Shown here piece after piece: positions 16,718 to 25,080 of a DNA stretch of 64,000 nt. The first letter of the stretch is position 1. Every line of letters begins with the position of its first letter. Below the pieces are notes generated by a model. It ran no database searches, was not told where the DNA came from, and was given only the letters and a program-made list of their open reading frames with translations. Position numbers and translations under genes: made by a program. This DNA comes from Bailinhaonella thermotolerans (lineage in GTDB: Bacteria; Actinomycetota; Actinomycetes; Streptosporangiales; Streptosporangiaceae). Where the stretch lies: NCBI RefSeq assembly GCF_003594875.1, contig NZ_QZEY01000005.1, positions 124,001-188,000 of the forward strand, given 5' to 3'.

Positions 16718-17863
16718 ATGAGCACCGTTTTCGACATCCCGACCGCCGAGCTCCGCCGGCGGCGCAGCGCCAAGTGGACCACCTACCCCTCCGACGTGCT
16801 GCCGCTCCCCGTGGCCGAGATGGACGTACGGCTGGCGCCGGGCATCGCCGCCGCGCTGCACGAGGCGGTCGAGCGGGGCGACACCGGGTACGCCGGGGAC
16901 GTCACCGAGCTGGTGGAGGCGTTCCGCGGGTTCGCGCTGCGGCGGTGGGGCTGGAAGGTCGAGCCCGACGGCGTGGCGACCTGCGCGGACGTCGGGGTCG
17001 GCGTCGTCGAGGTGCTGCGGCGGCTCATCCGGCCCGGCGACGGCGTGCTGATCATGCCGCCGGTGTACCCGTCCTTCTATCCCTGGCTGCGGGAGTCCGG
17101 CGCGAGAACCGTCGCCGTGCCGCTCATCGACAGGGAGCGGGGCGGGCGGCTCGACCTGGACGGGATCGAGCGGGCGCTCGCGGACGGCACGCGCGTCGTG
17201 CTCCTGTGCCACCCGCACAACCCCTTCGGCCGCGTGCACACGGCCGAAGAACTGCGCGCGCTGGCCGAGCTGGCGCGGACGTACGGCGCGATCGTGCTCT
17301 CCGACGAGATCCACGCGCCGCTGACCCACACCGGGCAGGGGTTCGACCCATATCTCACCGTCAGCGACGCGGCGGCCGAGACCGGGATCGCGTTCACCAG
17401 CGCGTCCAAGGCGTTCAACGTGGCCGGGCTCAAGTGCGCGCTGATCATCGCGGACGGGCGGCGCGACCTGCTGGGCGAGATGCCCGAGGAGCTGCCCTGG
17501 GGCGTGGGCCACCTGGGGCTGATCGCCTCGATCGCCGCGTTCTCCGGCGAGGACGCCTGGCTGGAGCGGCTGGCCGCGTCGCTGGCCGCGAACGTCGCCC
17601 TGCTGCGCGACAGGCTCGCCGAGGCCCTGCCCGGCGTCACGTTCCCCGAGCCGCGCGCGAGCTACCTGGCCTGGCTGGACTTCCGCGCCCTGGGCCTGGG
17701 CGACGACCCCGCCGCCGAGTTCCTGGCCCGCGCCCGCGTGGCCCTCGGCTCCGGCCCGGCGTTCGGCCTCCACGGGGAAGGCCACGCCCGCTTCAACTTC
17801 GGCTGCTCCCCCGAGCTGATCGACGAGGCCGTCACGCGCATGGCGCGCGCCCTGCGCTCCTGA
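16718..17863 (+). CDS. MalY/PatB-type PLP cystathionine beta-lyase (C-S lyase)
   Basis: A 381-residue fold-type I PLP enzyme of the MalY/PatB branch, which cleaves C-S bonds of cystathionine or cysteine conjugates. Markers are RRRSAKWTTYPSDVLPLPVAEMD near the N-terminus, DTGYAGD, IMPPVYPSFY, LLCHPHNPFGRVH, LSDEIHAPLTH and the PLP lysine in FTSASKAFNVAG. Length fits the family. It follows the TetR/operator region divergently, so the operator could also affect it, although 120 bases separate them. The gene ends before a strong hairpin. Confidence 0.92.
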   Translation: MSTVFDIPTAELRRRRSAKWTTYPSDVLPLPVAEMDVRLAPGIAAALHEAVERGDTGYAGDVTELVEAFRGFALRRWGWKVEPDGVATCADVGVGVVEVLRRLIRPGDGVLIMPPVYPSFYPWLRESGARTVAVPLIDRERGGRLDLDGIERALADGTRVVLLCHPHNPFGRVHTAEELRALAELARTYGAIVLSDEIHAPLTHTGQGFDPYLTVSDAAAETGIAFTSASKAFNVAGLKCALIIADGRRDLLGEMPEELPWGVGHLGLIASIAAFSGEDAWLERLAASLAANVALLRDRLAEALPGVTFPEPRASYLAWLDFRALGLGDDPAAEFLARARVALGSGPAFGLHGEGHARFNFGCSPELIDEAVTRMARALRS

Positions 17864-17871
17864 CGGCCCTC

Positions 17872-17905
17872 CCGGTACGGCGGAGCGCGGCGCCCGCCGT
17901 ACCGG
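17872..17905. terminator. Hairpin between convergent genes
   Basis: CCGGTACGGCGG and CCGCCGTACCGG form a perfect 12-bp stem around a 10-base loop. It lies 8 bases after the MalY-type gene and 18 bases after the methyltransferase stop. It probably works in both directions and is built on the CCGTACGG-type core. Confidence 0.75.
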
Positions 17906-17923
17906 ACGCGCAGGGGGCCGGGG

Positions 17924-18718
17924 TCAGGCGCGGCAGACGATCTCGCCGTGGAGGAGGGAGAACCAGCCGTCCTCCGCGGCCGCCCACTCGCGCCAGCCGT
18001 CGGAGACGCGGCGCAGATCCGCCTCGGTGGCGGCTCCGGTCGCCAGCGCCTGGGCCGCCATCGCCGAGGACAGGACGCGGTCGGCCCACATGCCGCCCCA
18101 CCAGGCGCGGTCCTCGGGCGTGGCGAAGCACCAGGTGGACGAGGTCGCGGTGACGTCCGTGAAGTCGGCCTCCCGCGCCCAGGACAGCAGGCGCCGGCCC
18201 GCGTCGGGCTCGCCGCCGTTGCCGCGCGCCACCCGCTGGTAGAGCGCCATCCACTCGTCGAGGGCGGGCACCCGGGGGTACCAGGCGAACGCGGCGTAGT
18301 CGCTGTCCCTGGCCGCGACGATCCCGCCGGGCCGGGTGATCCGGCGCATCTCGCGCAGCGCGCGCACCGGGTCGCCCAGGTGCTGGAGCACCTGGTGCGC
18401 GTGGACGACGTCGAACGCCCCGTCGGGGAACCCCGTCGCGTGCGCGTCCGCCACCGCGAAGTCCACGTTCGCGACCCCCCGCGCCGCGGCCTCCGCCCGG
18501 GCCAGCGCGAGCGCGTCCTCGGTCACCTCGGTGGCCGTCACGTGCGCGACCCGGCCGGCCAGGTCCATGGTGATCGTCCCCGGCCCGCTCCCCACGTCCA
18601 GCAGCCGCATGCCCGGTCCGAGGTGCGGCAGCAGGTAGGCGGCGGAGTTCTCGGCGGTGCGCCACCGGTGCGAGCGCAGCACGGACTCGTGGTGGCCGTG
18701 CGTGTAGACGGCGTTCAT
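17924..18718 (-). CDS. Class I SAM-dependent methyltransferase (UbiE-like)
   Basis: 264 residues. SAM-binding motif I is MRLLDVGSGPGTIT, followed by VTATEVTEDALALARAEA, DFAVADAHATGFPDGAFDVVHAHQVLQHLGDPVRALREMRRITRPGG, the Methyltransf_11/UbiE signature. The C-terminal half is helical and likely holds the substrate site. ATG 18718 has GAAGGGG upstream. Small-molecule methylation is inferred; substrate is unknown. Confidence 0.9.
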   Translation of the reverse strand: MNAVYTHGHHESVLRSHRWRTAENSAAYLLPHLGPGMRLLDVGSGPGTITMDLAGRVAHVTATEVTEDALALARAEAAARGVANVDFAVADAHATGFPDGAFDVVHAHQVLQHLGDPVRALREMRRITRPGGIVAARDSDYAAFAWYPRVPALDEWMALYQRVARGNGGEPDAGRRLLSWAREADFTDVTATSSTWCFATPEDRAWWGGMWADRVLSSAMAAQALATGAATEADLRRVSDGWREWAAAEDGWFSLLHGEIVCRA

Positions 18719-18843
18719 GGGCAACCCCTTCGTTCGGCCCGATCACCGAACCCTAGCGCGCGTCTCAGATATCAAGAAGTTTCGTCTCTCATGTCGAGAC
18801 CCGCTGCTCAGCGGGGCGTCTCGTCCGGAGCGCTTCGATTTCT

Positions 18844-18893
18844 AGTGGAATGAATCATTCCGTTCCTGTATAGTGGAACTGAACATTCCGTTC
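18844..18893. promoter_or_regulatory. Two direct operator-like repeats in the NmrA-like promoter
   Basis: Two 22-base copies begin AGTGGAA and end CATTCCGTTC, 28 bases apart (18844-18865 and 18872-18893), identical at 18 of 22 positions. The first contains a perfect palindrome, GGAATGAATCATTCC. A TATAGT that could serve as -10 lies at 18869-18874, between and overlapping them. The arrangement looks like a dimer-pair regulator site. Confidence 0.6.
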
Positions 18894-18917
18894 GGATAAA
18901 TCTCGAAGGAGAGCACC

Positions 18918-19742
18918 ATGACCTACCTCGTCACCGGCGCCACCGGGACCGTCGGCCGTCACGTCGTCGAGCAGCTCGTCGAGGCGGGTCACGCGGTCCG
19001 CGCCCTGTCCCGGACGCCGGAGCGGGCGAACCTGCCCGAGGGCGTGGAGGTGGTCGGCGGCGACCTCGCCAAGCCGGAGACGCTGGAGGCCGCCTTCGCC
19101 GGCGTCGTCGGCGTGCACCTGATCAACTTCGCCGGGGACGACTACGGCGCGCTGGAGAACGGGCGGCGCATCGTCGAGCTGCTGGTCGCCAACGGCGTGC
19201 GGCGGGTGACCCTGCTCGGCGGGCGCGAGGAGGGCGAGCTGGAGACGGCCCTCGCGGCGAGCGGCATCCAGTGCGCGTACCTGCACCCGGTCGAGTTCAT
19301 GTCCAACACGCGGCTGTGGTGGGCCGAGGCGGTGCGCACGGAGGGCGTGGTGCGCGAGCCGTTCGGCGGCCGGCTGAGCGCGCTCGTCCACGAGGCCGAC
19401 ATCGCCGCGGTCGCGGTGGCCGCGCTCACCGAGGACGGCCACGGCGGCAGGACGTACACGATCACCGGTCCCGAGGCGCTGACCACCACCGAGAAGATCC
19501 GCATCCTCAGCGAGGCGGTCGGCCGCGAGATCGGGTTCGTGGAGCTCACCGAGGAGCAGGCGCGGGAGAAGTGGAGCGCCGAGGGCATGCCCCCGCCCGT
19601 CATCGACTTCCTCATCGACGCCCTCGGCAACACCCCCGAGGTCGGCTACACCGTCGTCCCGACGGTCGAGCGGGTCACCGGCCGGCCCGCCCGCACCTTC
19701 GCCCAGTGGGCCGCCGAGAACGCCGGCGCCTTCCGGTCCTGA
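18918..19742 (+). CDS. NmrA-like NAD(P)-binding reductase
   Basis: A 274-residue atypical SDR beginning YLVTGATGTVGRHVVEQL (GxxGxxG), with ALSRTPERANLPEGVEVVGGDLAKPETL, VTLLGGREEGELE, EFMSNTRLWW and a C-terminal PARTFAQWAAENAGAF. It is homologous to the gene at 9246-10073. The family includes quinone reductases and redox sensors. An AAGGAGAG ribosome site precedes the ATG. Two repeated operator-like boxes in the promoter suggest tight regulation, but no regulator gene is adjacent. Confidence 0.9.
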   Translation: MTYLVTGATGTVGRHVVEQLVEAGHAVRALSRTPERANLPEGVEVVGGDLAKPETLEAAFAGVVGVHLINFAGDDYGALENGRRIVELLVANGVRRVTLLGGREEGELETALAASGIQCAYLHPVEFMSNTRLWWAEAVRTEGVVREPFGGRLSALVHEADIAAVAVAALTEDGHGGRTYTITGPEALTTTEKIRILSEAVGREIGFVELTEEQAREKWSAEGMPPPVIDFLIDALGNTPEVGYTVVPTVERVTGRPARTFAQWAAENAGAFRS

Positions 19743-19824
19743 CCGGCTCGGCGGCCGTGCGACCCGCGGCCCCGGGGACCCGCGCCCCCCGGGGACCCGG
19801 GCTCCCAGGACTCCGCGGCCCCTC

Positions 19825-19877
19825 CCTCGCCCGGTACGGCTCGCGCGCCGTGCCGGCGCGAGCCGTACCGGGCGAGG
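19825..19877. terminator. 22-bp perfect-stem bidirectional terminator
   Basis: Arms 19825-19846 and 19856-19877 are perfectly complementary over 22 bp around a 9-base loop; each contains GGTACGGCTCGCGC or its complement. The right arm abuts the stop codon of the ABC gene at 19878. It ends transcription between the convergent NmrA-like and ABC exporter genes. Confidence 0.85.
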
Positions 19878-21623
19878 TCACGCGGCGGTGGGGAGCTGGG
19901 CGGCGGTGAGCCGGGCGTAGTGGCCCCCGGCGCGCAGCAGCTCGGCGTGGGAGCCCTGCTCGACGACGCGGCCGTCCTCCATGACCAGGATGAGGTCCGC
20001 GTCGCGGATCGTGGACAGCCGGTGCGCGATGACGAAACTGGTACGGCCCTCGCGGAGGGCGGCCATCGCGCGCTGGACCAGGACCTCGGTGCGGGTGTCC
20101 AGGGAACTGGTCGCCTCGTCGAGGATCAGGATCGCCGGGTCGGCCAGGAGGGCGCGGGCGATGGTGACGAGCTGCTTCTCCCCCGCGCTGAGGTTGCCGC
20201 CCTCGTCGTCGATCACCGTGTCGTACCCGTCGGGCAGGGTGCGGACGAACCGGTCGAGGTCCACGGCCTCGGCCGCCGCCACCACCCGCTCGCGCGTGGC
20301 CCCCGCGGCGCCGTACGCGATGTTGTCGGCGATCGTGCCGTGAAAGAGCCAGGTGTCCTGGAGCACCATCCCGAGGCGGCTCCGCAGGTCCTCGCGGGTC
20401 ATGCGGGTGATGTCCACGCCGTCGATCGTGATCCGCCCGCCGGTCGGCTCGTAGAACCGCATGATCAAATTGACCAGCGTGGTCTTGCCGGCGCCGGTCG
20501 GCCCGACGATGGCCACCGTGCGGCCCGGCTCCGCGACGAGCGACAGGCCCTCGATGAGCGGGCGGTCCGGCTCGTAGCGGAAGGCGACGTCCTCGAAGAC
20601 CACGCGCCCGGCCACCCGCTCCAGGCGGGCCGGCTCGGCCGGGTCGGGGATCTGCTCCTCCTCGTCCAGCAGCTCGAACACGCGCCGGGCCGAGGCCAGC
20701 AGGGACTGCGTGAGCGTGGCGGTCTGCGCGGCCTGGTTGACCGGCTGGCCGAACTGCTGGGTGTACTGCAGGAACGCCTGGATGCCGCCGATCGACAGCG
20801 CCCCCGCGGCCACCCGGAGCCCGCCGATGACCGCGACGAGCACGAAGTTCAGGTTGAGCAGCGTCATCATGACGGGCCCGACCAGGCCGGACAGGAACTG
20901 CGCCCGGAACGCCGCCCGGAACATCGCCTCGTTGTGCTCGGCGAACCGCTCCGCCTCCGCCTCCTGCCGCCCGAAGACCCGGACCAGCGCGTGCCCGGCG
21001 TAGACCTCCTCGACATGGGCGCTCACGCGGCCGGTCGCCGCCATCTGCTCGGCGAACCGGGGCCGGGCGCGCCGGGCGAGCAGCCGGGCCACGACGACCG
21101 TCGAGGGCACGGCGACCAGCGCCACCAGCGCGAGCAGCGGCGAGGTCCACACCATCATCGCCAGCACGCCCACCAGCGTGAACAGCGCGTTGAGCAGCAC
21201 GCTCAGCACCTGCTGGAGGTTCGTGGAGAGGTTGTCCACGTCGTTGGTGGCACGGGAGAGCACCTCGCCGCGCGCCTGCCGGTCGAAGTACGCCAGGGGC
21301 AGCCGCGACAGCTTCCCCTGCACGCGGTCCCGCAGCCGGGCGGCCAGCCGCTGCACGACCGAGACGGTGAGCCGCTGCTGCACGGCGGTCGCGGCGAACG
21401 ACAGCAGGTAGAGGGTCAGGACGAGCTGGATCGTCCGGCCCAGGGCGGTGAAGTCCACGCCGCCGCCCCGCGTCCCGGAGATGATCAGGTCGGTGGCCGA
21501 GCCGAGGATCTTCGGCACGACCACGGTCAGCGCGACGCCGAGCCCCGCGAAGACCAGGGAACCGGCGAGCGCGGCGCGCTCGGGCCGCATCAGGCCCAGC
21601 AGGCGGCTGACGGTGCCGTTCAC
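19878..21623 (-). CDS. ABC exporter subunit, canonical Walker B, variant signature
   Basis: A 581-residue half-transporter: six-helix transmembrane domain (~1-310), then an ATPase domain with Walker A GPTGAGKTTL, Q-loop VLQDTWLF, signature LSAGE (instead of LSGGQ), Walker B AILILDEATSSLD and H-loop IAHRLST. The intact glutamate here and the altered signature complement the partner at 21620-23362, as in heterodimeric exporters such as BmrCD and TM287/288. The GTG start overlaps the partner's stop (GTGA). Drug or lipid export is likely. Confidence 0.92.
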   Translation of the reverse strand: MNGTVSRLLGLMRPERAALAGSLVFAGLGVALTVVVPKILGSATDLIISGTRGGGVDFTALGRTIQLVLTLYLLSFAATAVQQRLTVSVVQRLAARLRDRVQGKLSRLPLAYFDRQARGEVLSRATNDVDNLSTNLQQVLSVLLNALFTLVGVLAMMVWTSPLLALVALVAVPSTVVVARLLARRARPRFAEQMAATGRVSAHVEEVYAGHALVRVFGRQEAEAERFAEHNEAMFRAAFRAQFLSGLVGPVMMTLLNLNFVLVAVIGGLRVAAGALSIGGIQAFLQYTQQFGQPVNQAAQTATLTQSLLASARRVFELLDEEEQIPDPAEPARLERVAGRVVFEDVAFRYEPDRPLIEGLSLVAEPGRTVAIVGPTGAGKTTLVNLIMRFYEPTGGRITIDGVDITRMTREDLRSRLGMVLQDTWLFHGTIADNIAYGAAGATRERVVAAAEAVDLDRFVRTLPDGYDTVIDDEGGNLSAGEKQLVTIARALLADPAILILDEATSSLDTRTEVLVQRAMAALREGRTSFVIAHRLSTIRDADLILVMEDGRVVEQGSHAELLRAGGHYARLTAAQLPTAA

Positions 21624-23362
21624 GCGGCCTCCTCCTCGGTGAGCTGGGAGAACACGATCTCCCTGTAGGTCCGGCTGGTCCGCATCAGCTCGTGGTGGGC
21701 GCCGACGCCGGCGACCTCGCCCTCGTGGAGCACGACGACGCGGTCGGCGTGCCGCGCGGTGGCGACCCGGTTGGTCACGAGCACGACGGTCGCCTCCCGG
21801 GTCTCGCGGGCCAGGGCCTCGCGCAGGGCCCGCTCGGTCACCACGTCCAGCGCGGAGAACGTGTCGTCGAACAGGTAGATCCGGGGCCGGGCGACCAGCA
21901 GCCGGGCGATGGCCAGGCGCTGCCGCTGCCCGCCGGAGAAGTTCGTCCCGCCCTGCGCGACCTCGGCGTCCAGCCCGTCCGGCAGCGCCTCGACGAACTC
22001 GCGGGCCTGCGCCACCTCCAGCGCGTGCCACAGCTCGGCGTCGGTCGCGCCCGGCCTGCCGTACGACAGGTTCGAGCGCACGGTCCCGGCGAACAGGTGG
22101 GAGCGCTGCGGGGCGATCCCGGCCAGGCCGACCAGGTCGGACGGGCCGAGGTCGCGCACGTCCACGCCGTCGATGAGCACGGTCCCCTCGGTGGGATCGG
22201 ACAGCCGGGGGATCAGGCTGAGCAGCGTGGACTTGCCGCTGCCGGTGGAGCCGACGATCGCGGTGGTCTGGCCGGGACGGGCGGTCAGGTCCACGCCGCG
22301 CAGGACGGGCCGCTCCGCGCCGGGGTACCGGAAGCCGACCCCGCGCAGCTCCAGCACGCCCCGCCGTACGGGCGGGGAGACCGGCGCGGCGGGCGGGACC
22401 AGGCTGGAGCGGGTGCCCAGGACCTCGCCGATGCGCTCGGCGCTGACCTGCGCGCGCGGTGCCATGATCACGGTGAAGGTGGCGAACAGCGCCGAGCCGA
22501 GGATCAGCGCCAGGTAGTTCAGGAAGGCGATCAGGGTGCCCGGCCGCATGGAGCCGTCGTCGATGAGGTGGCCCCCGATCCAGACCGCGGCGACCGCCCC
22601 CAGGTTGGAGACGAGCATGCCCGCGGGGAACATGAGCACCATGAACCGGGACGCCTTCAGCCCCGCCTTGGTCAGCCCCTCGTTGGCCTCGGCGAACCGC
22701 TCCCGCTCCCGCCGGTCCCGCACGAACGCGCGCACGACCCGCACCCCGGCGATCTGCTCGCCGATCACGCGGTTGACCTGGTCGAGCCGGCCCTGCATGA
22801 CGCGGTACGGCGGGCCCATGCGCCACAGGAGGAATCCGAGCACGCCCACCATCGCGGGCAGCACGGCCAGGAGCAGGGCCGACAGGCGGGGTTCGAGGCC
22901 GAGCGCCATCGCGATGCCGCCGATGAACATCATCGGGGTGGTCGCCAGGCTGGTCAGGGCCATGAGGACGAGCGTCTGCACCTGCTGGGCGTCGTTGGTC
23001 GAGCGGGTGAGCAGCGTCGGCGCGCCGAACGCGGCGATCTCCCTGGCGGACAGGCCCTGGACCCGGGTGAACACGGCCGCGCGCAGGTCGCGGCCGATGG
23101 CCATGGCCGTGCGGGCGGCGAAGTATCCGGCGGTGGCCGAGGCGGCGAGCTGGGCCAGCGTCGCGCCGAGCATGATCGCGCCGGAGGACAGGATCGCGCC
23201 CGTGTCGCCGCGCAGCACGCCCTCGTCCACGATGCGGGCGTTGAGGGTGGGCAGCAGCAGGGCGGCCACGGACTGGGCGAGCTGGAGCACCATCACCAGG
23301 GCGATCGCGCCGCGGTAGGGGCGGGCGCGCTCCCGGAGGAGCCGGAACAGCACCGTCCTCAC
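21620..23362 (-). CDS. ABC exporter subunit, degenerate Walker B, canonical signature
   Basis: A 580-residue half-transporter with six helices and an ATPase domain: Walker A GSTGSGKST, Q-loop IAPQRSHLF, signature FSGGQRQRLA, Walker B IYLFDDTFSALD. The catalytic glutamate after Walker B is replaced by aspartate, the hallmark of the degenerate-site subunit in heterodimeric type IV exporters. The GTG start overlaps the stop of the FMN reductase gene and its own stop overlaps the next exporter gene, so three proteins are made from one coupled message. Confidence 0.92.
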   Translation of the reverse strand: MRTVLFRLLRERARPYRGAIALVMVLQLAQSVAALLLPTLNARIVDEGVLRGDTGAILSSGAIMLGATLAQLAASATAGYFAARTAMAIGRDLRAAVFTRVQGLSAREIAAFGAPTLLTRSTNDAQQVQTLVLMALTSLATTPMMFIGGIAMALGLEPRLSALLLAVLPAMVGVLGFLLWRMGPPYRVMQGRLDQVNRVIGEQIAGVRVVRAFVRDRRERERFAEANEGLTKAGLKASRFMVLMFPAGMLVSNLGAVAAVWIGGHLIDDGSMRPGTLIAFLNYLALILGSALFATFTVIMAPRAQVSAERIGEVLGTRSSLVPPAAPVSPPVRRGVLELRGVGFRYPGAERPVLRGVDLTARPGQTTAIVGSTGSGKSTLLSLIPRLSDPTEGTVLIDGVDVRDLGPSDLVGLAGIAPQRSHLFAGTVRSNLSYGRPGATDAELWHALEVAQAREFVEALPDGLDAEVAQGGTNFSGGQRQRLAIARLLVARPRIYLFDDTFSALDVVTERALREALARETREATVVLVTNRVATARHADRVVVLHEGEVAGVGAHHELMRTSRTYREIVFSQLTEEEAA

Positions 23363-23955
23363 CGGCCGATCGGGCGCGCGGCCCGGGCGTCGCGCAGCGC
23401 GTGGGCCCACCAGGTGAGCTGGTCGAGCATGACCTTGGCGGCGGCGTTGCAGCCCTCGGGTTCCCTCGGCCAGGAGCCGTCCTCGCCGAAGAGCTCCCAG
23501 ACCTGGCTGAAGGCGACGCTGTCGCGGATCGTGGTCGCGCCCACCTCGGTGAAGACCGGGCGGAGCTGCTCGGCGGCCATGACCCCGCCGAAGCGCATGC
23601 TGCCGTAGGACACGAACGCGACCGGCTTGTAGCCCCATTCGCCGGGGCCGTACGAGTCGATCAGCACCTTCAGCGCGGCCGGGTAGCCCCGGTTGTACTC
23701 CGGCACGATCACGACGAAGGCGTCGGCGGCCCTGAGCCGGGGCTGGAGGGCGACGACCTCCTCGGGCCGCTCGCCGAAGAAGTGCCCGCGCAGCCCGTCG
23801 GGGAGCGCCGCCTCGGCCAGGTCCACGACGTCCAGCTCGATGTCCTCGCGTGGTCCCGCCTGACCGACGAACCAGTCCTTCACCAGGTGCCCGATCCGTC
23901 CGTCCCGGACGCTGCCCACGATCACCACGACCTTCAGCGGCCTTGCTTCCGTCAT
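23359..23955 (-). CDS. NADPH-dependent FMN reductase
   Basis: A 198-residue flavodoxin-like protein: VVVIVGSVRDGRIGHLVKDWF at the N-terminus (FMN phosphate loop) and VIVPEYNRGYPAALKVLIDSY, the signature of NAD(P)H:FMN/quinone reductases (ChrR/SsuE-like). It is the first gene of a coupled operon with the two exporter subunits and is divergent from a TetR gene. A role in reducing quinone-like compounds that the exporter then removes is inferred from context. Confidence 0.9.
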   Translation of the reverse strand: MTEARPLKVVVIVGSVRDGRIGHLVKDWFVGQAGPREDIELDVVDLAEAALPDGLRGHFFGERPEEVVALQPRLRAADAFVVIVPEYNRGYPAALKVLIDSYGPGEWGYKPVAFVSYGSMRFGGVMAAEQLRPVFTEVGATTIRDSVAFSQVWELFGEDGSWPREPEGCNAAAKVMLDQLTWWAHALRDARAARPIGR

Positions 23956-24029
23956 TTCCGGTTCCCCTCGTTCGTCGGCGGTACGGCTCGCGTACGGCGT
24001 ATCGCCGCCGCGTACGCCGTACCTCGTGA

Positions 24030-24081
24030 GTACACCGTACGCTCGCTGCGTACGATGTACAACTCCGAATACGGTGTACGC
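24030..24081. promoter_or_regulatory. Triple GTAC-rich operator array between divergent genes
   Basis: GTACACCGTACGC (24030-24042) and GCGTACGATGTAC (24048-24060) form an inverted repeat matching at 12 of 13 positions around TCGCT. A third related box, ATACGGTGTACGC, lies at 24069-24081. They sit between the TetR gene and the divergent reductase/exporter operon, so this TetR is the likely ligand. Confidence 0.65.
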
Positions 24082-24106
24082 TTACGGCGAAGGGAAAGGG
24101 GCGCGC

Positions 24107-24817
24107 ATGGCGGACGACAACGAGGCCGGGGACTTCCTGTGGCGGCGGCTGGAGCGCGGGGCGCGAGCGCCGCGCGTGCAGCTCACGCACGCGCAGATCG
24201 CCGAAGCCGCGATCGAGATGGCCGACGCCGAGGGGCTCGACGCGGTGTCGATGCGCAAGCTGGCCGACCGGCTCGGGGTGGCCACCATGAGCCTGTACCG
24301 GTACGTCCGGAGCAAGGACGAGCTGCTGGAGCTGATGGTCGACGCCGCCTACGAGCAGGTGGAGATCCCCGAAGGCGCGGACTGGCGGGAGACCCTGCGC
24401 GCCCGCGCCTGGGCCACCCGCGCCACCTACCTGCGGCACCCCTGGCTGGTCCGGCTGGGCGAGCCGCTGACCCCGGCCGTCACCGCGAGCGCCGACCGCC
24501 TGCTGGCCACCCTCGACAGCACCGGGCTGGACGCCGACACGAAGATGGTCGTGCTGCGCACCGTCCGCTCCTACGTCAACGGGATCATCGCCGGCGAGAT
24601 CGAGCTGGCCGAGCTGCTGCGCCGCGAGGGCGTCTCCGACATGGACGAGCTCCGCCACGCCTACGCGCCCCGCATGCGCTGGCTCCTGGAGTCGGGCCGC
24701 TACCCCGCCTACCGCGACTACATACGCCACGGCCGCCGCAAGGACGACACCGTCTGGCAGTTCGAACTGGGTCTGGAGTGCGTCCTAGACGGCCTCGCCA
24801 CCCGCCTCGGCATCTGA
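24107..24817 (+). CDS. TetR-family regulator with TetR_C-type ligand domain
   Basis: 236 residues. The DNA-binding domain reads LTHAQIAEAAIEMADAEGLDAVSMRKLADRLGVATMSLYRYVRSKDELLELMVD. The C-terminal domain contains WATRATYLRHPWLVRL and a conserved FELGLECVLDGLATRL near the end, as in the TetR_C/TetR-class 'MSLYRYV' group that controls drug exporters. ATG 24107 follows GAAGGGAAAGGGG. It is divergent from the FMN reductase/ABC operon with an operator array between them, so it probably represses that operon and itself. Confidence 0.92.
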   Translation: MADDNEAGDFLWRRLERGARAPRVQLTHAQIAEAAIEMADAEGLDAVSMRKLADRLGVATMSLYRYVRSKDELLELMVDAAYEQVEIPEGADWRETLRARAWATRATYLRHPWLVRLGEPLTPAVTASADRLLATLDSTGLDADTKMVVLRTVRSYVNGIIAGEIELAELLRREGVSDMDELRHAYAPRMRWLLESGRYPAYRDYIRHGRRKDDTVWQFELGLECVLDGLATRLGI

Positions 24818-24947
24818 CCCCTCCCTAGCCCTCGGCGTCGAGCGCGCACCCACCGAACCGGGCATCCCCGCCCGCCCATAAGCGCTCGGGTGTGGCGGGA
24901 GATGCAGGTGCGACGCCGGCGACATCGTCACTCGCTGGGGGTGAGGC

Positions 24948-25009
24948 ATTGGTTACATTCCGCACCATGACACATGACATGGTCAAAGATGTAACCAATA
25001 GGTATTGGT
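24948..25009. promoter_or_regulatory. Large compound dyad upstream of the caspase-kinase gene
   Basis: Outer arms ATTGGTTACAT (24948-24958) and ATGTAACCAAT (24989-24999) are perfect. Inside, after 5 unpaired bases on each side, inner arms ACCATG (24964-24969) and CATGGT (24978-24983) share exactly the same centre. The right outer arm also pairs with TATTGGT (25003-25009) in a second dyad, ACCAATA-GG-TATTGGT. Three ATTGGT half-sites therefore precede the gene. It could be an operator or a DNA/RNA hairpin. Confidence 0.75.
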
Positions 25010-25034
25010 ACACGATTGTTCCTAGACGTACTCT
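25005..25034 (+). promoter_or_regulatory. Possible promoter of the caspase-kinase gene
   Basis: TTGGTA at 25005-25010 and TACTCT at 25029-25034 are 18 bases apart and could be -35 and -10. The -35 overlaps the last ATTGGT half-site of the dyad, so a protein bound there would block it. A GGAGGG ribosome site follows at about 25070. Confidence 0.35.
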
Positions 25035-25080
25035 GTGCACCCATACCCAACTCCGCCCGACGTCCCACCGGAGGGTCAAC

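Noticed and set aside
19878-22826. A 982-residue ABC protein
   Set aside because: Its first ~400 residues are an out-of-frame reading of the upstream exporter gene; the real start is GTG 21623.
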